From: Cervus elaphus
Taxonomy: Eukaryota > Chordata > Mammalia > Artiodactyla > Cervidae
Reading direction: 5' to 3'
DNA length: 64,000 nucleotides
NCBI RefSeq assembly: GCF_910594005.1
Contig: NC_057824.1
Coordinates: 24,393,314-24,457,313 of the forward strand
The notes under the pieces were generated by a model. That model saw only the letters and a program-made list of their open reading frames with translations, made no database searches and was not told where the DNA came from. Below are positions 55,390 through 64,000 of the stretch, piece after piece. Position 1 is the stretch's first letter, and each line of letters starts with the position of its first letter. The translations under genes and the position numbers were made by a program.

Positions 55390-58171
55390 GTATTGGCCGC
55401 GGAACACGGTGCGGTGGGGGGGGACTTGAGGAAACGCTGCGACCCCACCCCCTGAGGTCCCTGGCTGCCCCTCGCCGCCGTGTCTGGGGACTCTGCCACT
55501 CGGGGTTCCGCGTCCACTCCAGCGTGCCATCAGCAGTGGGTGGCTGGCTCGGCCCCCAGCAGGCGAGGAATGGTTCCCTTCACGGGCTGGTGCCCGGGCC
55601 GCAGAGCTGGAGGGGTGGGCAGCGGGCGACCCAGCCTCAATTCATCCCACTGTCACCTCCAGAGTCTTAGGTATCGCAAGGAGGGGTCTCCCAGACGTGA
55701 TGCTTTGAACTCTGGCAAAAGAATCGTGTCTCTAATTTTTTTTTTCCCCCTCCATAACATACCAATTTCCTCTTTAAATTGGTTTGGGGCCGTCCAGTCG
55801 TCTGTGACCAGGGGATGCCTCTTGACGGTCTTTTGGGGAGTCTGTCAGGATGGGCAGGAGTCACAGCTTGCCCTCCTATGACTGACACAGCACAGGTGTG
55901 GTGCAGAGAGACCCTGTGTGCAAGGAGCCTGGCATGAGACATGCACGTGGTCTGCCCAGCTCTCTGAGACCCTCACACGTGAGCCCCTGGCTGCAGCGTG
56001 TGAGATCCCAGAAATGAAGATGCCAGACTTGTTTCCTGAGCACCACGGCTCCTGAACACAGCCAGAGGAGCAGGGCCTTGCGCCTGCCCGCTGCTTTACA
56101 CCCCGGCGGGTGACCCATGGGTCTGGAGGGCCTGGACGTCTCTGATCTGAGGGACCTCCATAACTCTGGTCTGCACCCCCACCTGGGGACCCTCAGTGTG
56201 GTTCCCTGTTCCTGAGGGGTCCCCTCCAGAGCCCCCACCCACTGTTATTTCAGGGACGCCTGCGCACACCCTTGTTGACTGATGGATTGACAGGTCTTGA
56301 CAAAAACAGTGTGTCGGGGAGGGAGCCACCACGGTGCCGGGAAATTGAGGGCCCCTGGCCACCCGCCACTCAGCACCACAGGCAGAGATCCCCTTGGGCG
56401 CCCAGCCCTCTGTCCGGAGTTTTCAGTTTCCACTGTTCTCAGCAAAGGGTTAACCGCACCTGGTCTCCACGCCTGTGGCTCAGGGCACCCCCGCCCCTCC
56501 TCCCATGAGCATCCCTTACCTCCATCTCTGATGGACATTCACGAGGGCCTCAGCAGCAAGGTCACTCTCAAGCCACCTCACTTAGAGCCCCCTTCCACTC
56601 GGCACCTGCTCCCCTCCCTGCCCCAACCCCGGGGAGAGACGGCCGCCCTTTCTGAGCTATTTCTGAGCCCGACTGAAGGTTGGCTGCGTGTCCAGGCAGT
56701 TGCTGCTGCCGTTCCCAGGCTCGTAGCTGGGAAATCCAGACAGAGCTTTCTCAGAAGCCAAGGACAGCCCTCAGCCTCCCCCTGAAGCCTGGGCTCATGC
56801 TGGCTTTGAGGGCCTGAGAGCAGGGTCATGTGTTGACATGACACGTGTGTGCCCGCGTGCTCTGGCGTGTGCACCATTCTGTGTCTGTGTCGAATGCGCC
56901 CACACACACACAGACTTCCAATTGCATTTTGGGTGAAAGGTCTCTTCCTGGCGCCGCTGTGTACGCCTTCCTTTTGTGTTTAAGGAGGCGCAGCCGACAG
57001 CTAAATGAACCAAAGAGCCATACACTTCTTTGCCTCCAGCTGAAGCCAGAAGAGAACCACGCTATCAAAGTCGGGCCTGGGTGTGCAGAGGTCCACCTGA
57101 GTGTGGCCCCTGGGGCTTGGCATCTTGCCCACCTTGCACTTTGCGCTAGTTTCTTTGTTCTTGGCCTCTGACCCTACCCCCCACAACCCCCTGCTCGGTG
57201 CCAATGACGTGTCTCCTCCTCGCTGAAACACGGGGGCTGTTAGCCGCTGTCAGGTAGATGAGTGATGGTCTGGCCCCAGCTGTCTGCTCCCGATCCGTGT
57301 GTCCCCGGCAGGCCTGCAGAGGCGGGCATTGGAGGCCCTATTTTTTATGCTGCCTGACAGTAAAAGCCTGGGGCCCAGCCTACCCATCCAGATCTCTGCA
57401 GACACTGAAATAACTCACCTCCCGATGCAGGGCCGGCCTGTGGGGCGGCTGGCTCTTCCCTCTCAACTGAGGAGCCAGCTGTTGATCCCCGCAAGGAGAG
57501 GGTGCGCCGGGGCTGGGGCGGCAGGCCCCAGGAGCGTCTCTGCTCACTTCCTTGTGATGCCCAACCTCCAGCCGCCAGGTCCATCCAGAAAACAGCCCAT
57601 GGCGTTTCCATGTTCCCTAGGGGGGCAGGTCTACCCCGATGATGCCAGCCTCTGCCTGGTGTCCTACCCAGCCTTGCAGGACGAAACAAGGCGGGAGGCT
57701 TCTATTGGGACGGGTACCCTTCTTCCCGTGTCCCGGTTAGATGTCCGCCCAGGTGGTGGCCCAGTGTTCAGGCTTCCGATTTGGAAGTCATCAGACTTTC
57801 CCCCGCAGGGTCAGCTGGGCAGGTGTTCCGGCCAGGGCCTCACCCCGCAGCCCATCCAGCCTGGACAGCAAACAGCTGCAGCCCAGCCGCGGGGGCGCTT
57901 GTCCTCAAAGTGGGCTTTGAAGGCGCAGTGCTGGCCCAGAAGCATCCCTGGCCCTGTGTTTCCAGAGCCTTCTGAGTCCAGGAAGTTCCAGGGTGGAAAG
58001 TAGCTGCCAGGCCCTCTGCAGCCGGAATTAGCAAAGTCCAGGGCTTCTGTGCTCTTGAAGCCACACTGTGCGTGTCAGGATTTGCTCACGAAAGCACTCA
58101 GGAAATGCTGTCCACTAGGAGATGAGCCCAGTGTTCTTTTTCTCTGACCCATGGGGTTGAAACCTGGAATT
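55390..58171. other. GC-rich intron, unique
   Basis: No recognised SINE or LINE. The 234-residue frame 57299-58003 has no family resemblance. No sequence resembling the terminal CLEC16A exon was found. Confidence 0.5.
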
Positions 58172-58408
58172 GTATGGCTCAGACAGTAAAGAATCCGCCT
58201 GCCAATGCCGGAGACCCGGGTTCGATCCCTGGGTCAGGAAGATTCCCTGGAGAAGGAAATGGGAGATCCCCTGAGAAGGGAAGGGCCTGGCTACCCACTC
58301 CAGTGTTCTTGCCTGGAGAATCCCATGGACAGAGGAACCTGGCAGGCTGGGCTGCAGTCCATGGGGTCACAAGGAGTCAGAGACTGAGCGATAACACTTT
58401 GACTTTCG
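58172..58408 (+). mobile_element. Bov-tA SINE with small internal duplication
   Basis: A sense copy. The 'gatcccctggagaagg' segment appears twice (about 58240 and 58265) in variant form. It ends 'gcgataacactttgactttc'. Confidence 0.88.
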
Positions 58409-59903
58409 TCCATGAAAAGCAGAGATGACCTTTACACTATCAGCCATCAGTGTGGCCTGGGCCCCCACGCCCAGCCCTCTGGGTGTGCCCCCGCCACAGG
58501 GAGCCCCAGTAGGCGCTGCTCCCCAAATCCACGTGTCAGGCGTGCAGCTCACAAGCACTTTACAGACACCTGCCCATTGAATTCTGCCACCGTGTGCCTC
58601 ACACTGAGAAGCTGAAAACCACGGGGGCTCAGAGGGGTCTCGCAGCTTGGCCAGGACGCTGCAGCTGTTGGCAGGCGGCCCAGATAGGAGCCCAGCCTCC
58701 GAGGTCCGGAGCCCTGCCCCACGCGCGGAGACGACCCAGCACGCCTCGCCGTCTCCCTGCGTCTGTCCCGGTGCCTCCAGGGGGCGCCCCTGAGACCTGG
58801 GCATTGTCCCGCTCCGGCTGGAGACTGCCAGTGCGGTGCAGGCATCTCCCCTCCCGAAGCTCACCGCTGCTCTCGAGCCAGCCGAGGAGCCTCGGCCCAC
58901 TCACAGAGGCCCGGTCACTGCGCAGCTCCTGTAGCGGGGAGCCCAGCGGCCCCCAGTCAGGCCCAAAACGGACCCCAGACGGCCACGGGTCCTCAGCCAT
59001 GGGTTCACCCCCAGAGGAGGGTGTGAAACTCTTGGCGCTCCGTTGCGCTTTCTGCCTCCGCCCTCAGTCCAGCCCAGGGGACCCTGCGTTTCCTGCCTGG
59101 GTTTGAAAGAGGCCCGTGTTTATCCCAAACACGAATTTCCTCAGCTTCCCATGGGGCCCTCAGTCACGTGGACGTCTGACCCGAACTCAGTAGGGTCTCT
59201 CCACCAACCCAGCCCCCGCACCCTGCCCAAGAGGCTCTTCCCTCTGCCTCTGACTGCCTCGGCCTTGGTACCCCACCCCCGACAGATTCACTTTTTCCAA
59301 AGGAACAGATTTTTGTTGAGTTCCTACTGTGCGCAGGTCCTAAAGCCTGGAATGTACAAGCTGGTGGGGAGGCTGAGTCTGTCAGAGGACCACGCAGATA
59401 AGCGGCCCGTTATGAACTATGAGCTGGGGGCTGCAGGCAGGGCCAAAGGCTCCCAGAGGAGTCATCACTGGGGGTGAAAGCCCAAGAATGAGGGGCTGAC
59501 TAGAGGGCTCCCTGGAGAAGGTGGCCTTTGGGTCAGTTCCCCAAGGCCCAGTCCAGGGTCTGGCTGGCGACAAGTCCATTCCTTTCCCCCACCTCTCTGG
59601 GATCTACCTGTCAATTCCATTCTTGCAAATACAGGCCCAAGGGCTGGTCTGTCTCCAAGAAACAGCCCATCAGGGCCAAGGCCCCAGCTGAGGCTCCAGG
59701 CCCACACAGGCAGAGTGACCGTCACCAGAAGGGGAAGGAACCCGCCTAGACAGGTCACCAGGTGGCCAGTGGCCCACAGATATCCTTCCGTGGGGGGAGC
59801 ACCTGCTTCTGAGTCTCTTTCACATACCAAAGAGAGATCGTGGACACTCGTGAGTGGCTTCTTAGCAAGCGAAGGCCCTCAAAGCGTGGCCAGAGGACAC
59901 CCT
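58409..59903. other. GC-rich intron, unique
   Basis: A possible MIR/L2 trace near 59305-59360 ('ttgagttcctactgtgcgc'). No exon. Confidence 0.45.
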
Positions 59904-60102
59904 AGGCTGAAGGGAAAGTGAAAGTGTATTCCCTCAATCATGTCTGACTCTTTGCAACCCCATAGACTGTAGCCCACCAGGCTCCTCTGTCCATAGAATT
60001 CTCCAGGGGCATCTTCCTGACCCAGGGATCAAACCTGTATCTCTTGTATTGCAGGTGGTTTCTTTACTGTCTGAGCCAGCAGGGAAGCCCCCAGACTGAA
60101 GG
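59904..60102 (-). mobile_element. Bov-tA SINE, antisense, internally deleted
   Basis: The body runs about 59917-60091 and lacks the 'caagaatactggagtggg' segment between 60008 and 60010. The flanks AGGCTGAAGGGA and AGACTGAAGGAG are an imperfect target-site duplication. Confidence 0.85.
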
Positions 60103-60600
60103 AGAGGTCAAAACTGAATTCTGTGGTAACCACGGGACCAACCAGAAAGAGCTGGGAGCAAGGGGATTTTATTTTCATTGTGAATTATTTATCTATCAAA
60201 GCTGGGCCCCAGAGGGCTTTTATTGTTTGGTTTCAACACCTGATGCATGAGTCCACCTCTTCCCACCGTCCTTTAAAGACAGTTTGCTGGAATCCTCAAG
60301 TCTCTGCAGGGAGCAGCAGTCGCCCTGTGCTGCAGAGGCGTCCAGGCACCCGGCCTCTTGTCGCTGGCTCTTCCGGCTTAGCCAGCCTCCTGGGCCTCAG
60401 CTTGTTCTCCAGGGAGAAAATCACAGGTTTGGAATGAGCAGGGTTTTTTTTTTTTTCCTTAAACATTTTATGGTTTTGAGAAACTAAAATTGAAGAAAAC
60501 ATATGGCGGGAAAGAGAGAACAGACCCAATTTTCGAACCACATGGAGGATCAGTAGGAACACTTTAGAAGTATCTTCTGGGTTATGCCCATGCATGTGCT
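60103..60600. other. Unique intron, one AT-rich motif cluster
   Basis: About 60150-60300 is repeat-free and contains ATCAAAG (near 60198) and 'ttttattgtttggtttcaac'. A poly-T run at 60444-60455 follows. Confidence 0.4.
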
Positions 60601-60607
60601 CACGTGC

Positions 60608-60648
60608 ATACACACACACACACATATATGCACACATGCACACACTGT
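60608..60648 (+). repeat. CA/TA-rich microsatellite
   Basis: A CACACACA run, a short ATATATG break, then more CA units. Confidence 0.85.
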
Positions 60649-61169
60649 GGGATTCTAGTAAGAAAGCCTCCGCTAAGAGCTCTGTGACCCACACCAAGTT
60701 CCGCAGACAGCCACTCTGCCTCCGACCTTCAGTCCGTTGGGTTTCATCTGTGTTCTGGGGGAGGGACTTTGAGGAGGATGATGGAAATTTTTTTGTTAAG
60801 AAATGAAGTCAGAGTGAAGGCCAAGGCCGCTCTTTCCGGTGTCCATCTTCAGGCCCAGGGCATTCTGAGCTGGGGTCCCTCTGACTCTCCCCCGAGGGTT
60901 TATAGGAAGAAGGAAGAGCTTGACTCCTGATGGCCCCGTGTTGGACGCCTGTCCCAGTCCCCCCCTCCCCGTCCTCACCTGCTCCCTGAGACAATTGTCT
61001 GAACCTGCGACCTTCAGCCCCAAGCACCCAGCTGGTCCCACTTGGGCCGACTGAGCGCCAGGCAGCCCAGGGCCGACCTGCGTGTCACCAGTCTCCGGCC
61101 CCACAGGCGGGCAGGCCTCTTAAGGACAAAACCCCAAGTCAAACGTCTTCTCTTCTCCCCAGTGTTCTC

Positions 61170-61290
61170 CGTGACGTTAATTTTAAGTGTGGTAAAATAC
61201 ACCTAACATCATTTTAACCCCTTTAAGCCAACAGTTCCATCCATTCGCCTTGTTGTGCTCCGTGGCGTTCATCGTAAGCTTAGCCCCGAT
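61170..61290 (-). mobile_element. L1M 3' end fragment, antisense
   Basis: 'agtgtggtaaaatacacctaa' and 'ccatccattcgccttgttgt' are the first bases of the antisense L1M 3' region. Confidence 0.65.
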
Positions 61291-63311
61291 GCGAGTTTGT
61301 CTCAGAGGGGGCGGTTGCTTCCTCCCCGGGGAGATGCTCCTAACACTTTTGTTGCAGCCGATTAGAACCCACCCCCTGCCGCTTGGCGCCTGCCCTCAGA
61401 TCTTGCTGCTGTGGTTCAGTCTTGGTTTCAAAGGTGCAGATTGCAGAGCAGAGCGCGGCGGCCGGTGGAGGGTCGCCTCGCAGCTGGGGAGGGGGTGACC
61501 GGGGAGGGGTCGCGGGAGGCTCTGCTGGTGGCTTCAGGGGCTGCCTTGTCAGTGGGGGTCAGAAATCCACTTGTTCGTCTAACTGCATCAGCTCCGATCG
61601 CCCAGCCACACACCCTTCCCTGCTCAGACGGGCCCAGGGATGCAGGGTTTTCATCTTAACGCGCCGCCAGTTCTGTTCCTCCATCGCCGAGACCAGGTGT
61701 CGCTGACCACCCCGAGGCTTTCCTTCCCAACAGGACAGACCTCCGCCGTCCCCACGAGCGGACGATGTGGTTCTTAGCTCGTCTTAGCCCCCACCTTCTC
61801 CCGGGGTCGCTGGGGGTGGGACGGGGTGTCCCCTGTGCGTGGGGGCTGCTCAGCAGCCCCCCCGGAGCACAGCCCCTGCCCCCCGCCCCGCGCTGTGGTC
61901 GATGCTTCGCGTCCGTCACTTCTCTGTGTCCCCCTCCGTGTCCCCCTTCCCTGTGCGGTTGTTAAAAGCTTTCTATGATCTGTCGCTGTGTTTCCCTCTA
62001 GTCAGGAGTGGCAGGAAAGGACGCCGGCGAGTGTTCAGCCTGTCGGAGGCCGACAGTCACGGCGGCCACTGGGTTTAGTGCTTCGATCGGCAGCTGTCAC
62101 GGCACCTCTGGCTCGGTCACTGCAGGCAGGTCTCCTCCGTTAGCCTCCTGGGCCCTCAACGCCCCCCACCACCGCCCCGCACGTTGCATTTCCAACTCCT
62201 GCAGACCCCCAGAACACCAGGCGAGGGCACGGGGAGCCCCAGCCGCCCGCCCAAGCCATTTCCTCAGCTCCGGTCCCCTCCTGGCCTCATCCCACTCGAG
62301 GACCGAACCCCTTGGCCCTTGACCCAGGGGGTTCAGCTGGGTCAGCTCCTCCACGAGGCAGAGCCGGGCAGTCTGGAAACACTGCCCTCCGTGAGGCCCT
62401 GCACCAAGCTAGGCACAAGCCCTGAGCTAAGGGGGTTTCCAGCCCCTTCCCCCCAGGGCCCCCCAGTTTAGGCCACAAGGGCTAGGCAGAATTTGCAAAA
62501 AGCCACAAAGAAGTCACCTAGTTGCTTTTTTTTCTTTTCCTTTTCCTCCCCGCCCCACCCCCACCCCGCTCCCCCTCTCCTCAGCCTTGCTCGTATCTAA
62601 GTGGTGGATTCCATCACATTCCACCCGGAGGCCAAGTCATTTCACTCGTGAGCACGCTGGTGGACATGACTCCACCGTTTGCCCTTCTTGCGATCAGAGC
62701 TCCAGATAGCGGCCGTGTGTGGGCTGTGGTCACTGCCACCATCCCGCAGTGCTCCCCCTAGGGTCCCCCCCGCCCCGTGCCCTCCGTCTGGGCAGCGGCA
62801 CTCGTCAGACAGGAGCCTTCGCCTTCTCTTGCATTTAAAAGCTGCCTGTCCTGAGCTTTGCCCTCCTACTTGCTGTCTTTTCTTCCCCACGTCGCTCAGT
62901 CCCACCTCCCCCAGCCTGAGCATGTCAAATCCTCATCTTGACTGGAAACTGTCACCCACTCAACAAGCGTCAGCCCTGGAGCTGCAGGTCAGCCTCCAAG
63001 GGTGCCAGCCAGGGACTCAGGGCACCCACTGCCTTGGTTTCAACTCGAGGCAGCACCACGGGGCGGCTGAGCATCCCTCACGGGAACTGGACGTTGGGCT
63101 CTCCAGCTCCGGCCTCCCCTCATCTCCTGGGTCAGGCCTGAACCTGTGCCCTTGGAGCTCAGAAACCCCAGCAGGCAAGCGAGGCAGAGGGTCCACAGTG
63201 ACCACTGCAGATCTGTGCTTGACCAGGAATGGTGTCCTCCCTGGGTAATTTCCCTTGAATGTATAAATTTGGAGCTAACATTCAGGAAGCAGCTCTTAGT
63301 TTAAAAATCGG
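61291..63311. other. GC-rich intron, unique
   Basis: No recognised repeat or exon. CpG is locally higher at about 61430-61520 without other promoter signs. Confidence 0.45.
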
Positions 63312-63425
63312 TAGGTAGATATAGATAGATAGATGGGAAATAGATAGATGATAGATAGAAGATGATCGGTAGGTAGATAACTAGATGATGGGTAGGAAAT
63401 AGATGATAGGTAGATAGAAACAAAG
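63312..63425 (+). repeat. (GATA)n-type imperfect microsatellite
   Basis: Interrupted TAGA/GATA units with GGTA variants. Probably polymorphic. Confidence 0.92.
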
Positions 63426-64000
63426 AACAGTGTTGTAGACGATGGGTAAGAAAAGGTTATTTTTCTTGTTTAAAAAAATAAATAGGGAGAGGCTCTTTTT
63501 CAGGGGACAAATGGATCCTTTTATGAAGTTGTTCTTTTCCTAAAGAAGAAACCACCTTTGTGTGTACTGCATCATCTGTTGGTTTGTTTCCTAATATATT
63601 TAACGGCAGCCTTCCCACACGCTTGATCGTTCTCACCACCAGAAACCCGGGCAGGACTCAGGGAATGAGGTTTGCCAGCCTCTTGAAAATCTGCGTGCAA
63701 GTGCAGACCCGAGCAAAGAAGGAATTCTCCTGGAGAATTCTGCAGAAAACGTGAAGGAAACGCTCCGAAGCTCTGTCTCCAGATGGCACAGAAGTGCCGT
63801 TTGGATGGTTAGTCATCTCTAAACTGCCTCGCCAGCAGCTAAGCCCACACGTGGGTCCTTCCGTAATAAGTTCCTGGACACGCTCGTGTGAGCGAGGCGA
63901 GGCTGCCGGAGCAGGTGAGCCCCATGCTCAGAGCCTCACGTTCAGGGCACGCCATGTCCCAACATGAGCCCAAGGCCTGAAATCAGCCCGTCGCCACCAG
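63426..64000. other. Unique intron to the window end
   Basis: No recognised repeat or exon. The terminal CLEC16A exon is not seen before the end. Confidence 0.5.

Noticed and set aside
57299..58003. 234-residue open frame, + strand
   Set aside because: No recognisable domain, no splice or promoter context, high GC content with overlapping frames.
61430..61520. CpG-richer stretch as a promoter or CpG island
   Set aside because: Too short and without core-promoter motifs.
62679..63248. Possible terminal CLEC16A exon near the window end
   Set aside because: The translated text does not resemble the expected CLEC16A C terminus, and no suitable acceptor and phase were found.
1..64000. CRISPR array, operon or prophage
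   Set aside because: Exon-intron structure and mammalian repeats throughout; the direct repeats present are SINEs, microsatellites and one minisatellite.
1..64000. Endogenous retrovirus or LTR element
   Set aside because: No LTR pair, primer-binding site or retroviral protein signature was recognised on either strand.

Overview
This is a ruminant nuclear genome window. It is dense in Bov-tA and BOV-A2 tRNA-derived SINEs and holds three BovB (RTE-type) LINE pieces, which together are diagnostic of ruminants. I cannot tell cattle, sheep, goat or another pecoran apart from the sequence alone. There is no bacterial, viral or CRISPR content, and nearly all open frames are chance frames in GC-rich intron or frames through repeats.

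The only gene I can support is CLEC16A on the + strand. Four consecutive coding exons near its 3' end are present: 5084-5235, 7954-8158, 9918-10082 and 55228-55389. All have GT/AG boundaries and compatible phases (2+150, 204+1, 2+162+1 and 2+159+1 nt). They encode the late structured part of the protein and then a serine-rich, probably disordered tail. The intron between the third and fourth exons is 45,145 bp and fills most of the window. The exons upstream of 5084 and the terminal exon with the stop codon and 3' UTR lie outside the window.

Layout. 1-5083: upstream intron with an old L1 tail, Bov-tA copies, a Tigger-like DNA transposon and two MIRs. 5084-10082: three exons separated by SINE-bearing introns. 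10083-55227: the giant intron. It carries nested SINE/LINE insertions, several with clear target-site duplications, a 36-bp x5 minisatellite at 15083, an AT-rich island at 34860-35960, a SINE/L1 cluster at 37750-39800, and a mostly repeat-free block at 40370-42440. A GC-box plus TATA motif arrangement at 53324-53436 looks like a core promoter. 55228-55389: the serine-rich exon. 55390-64000: GC-rich intron with two Bov-tA copies, an L1 fragment and a GATA-type microsatellite.

I see no previously undescribed system. The points most worth following are the TATA/GC-box cluster 1.8 kb upstream of the serine-rich exon, in-frame intronic extensions that could give alternative C termini, a TCF/AP-1 motif cluster at 36440-36800, the unidentified AT-rich island, and a 57-bp near-identical duplication spaced exactly 1,000 bp apart. 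Repeat family names come from remembered consensus sequences and have not been checked with RepeatMasker.
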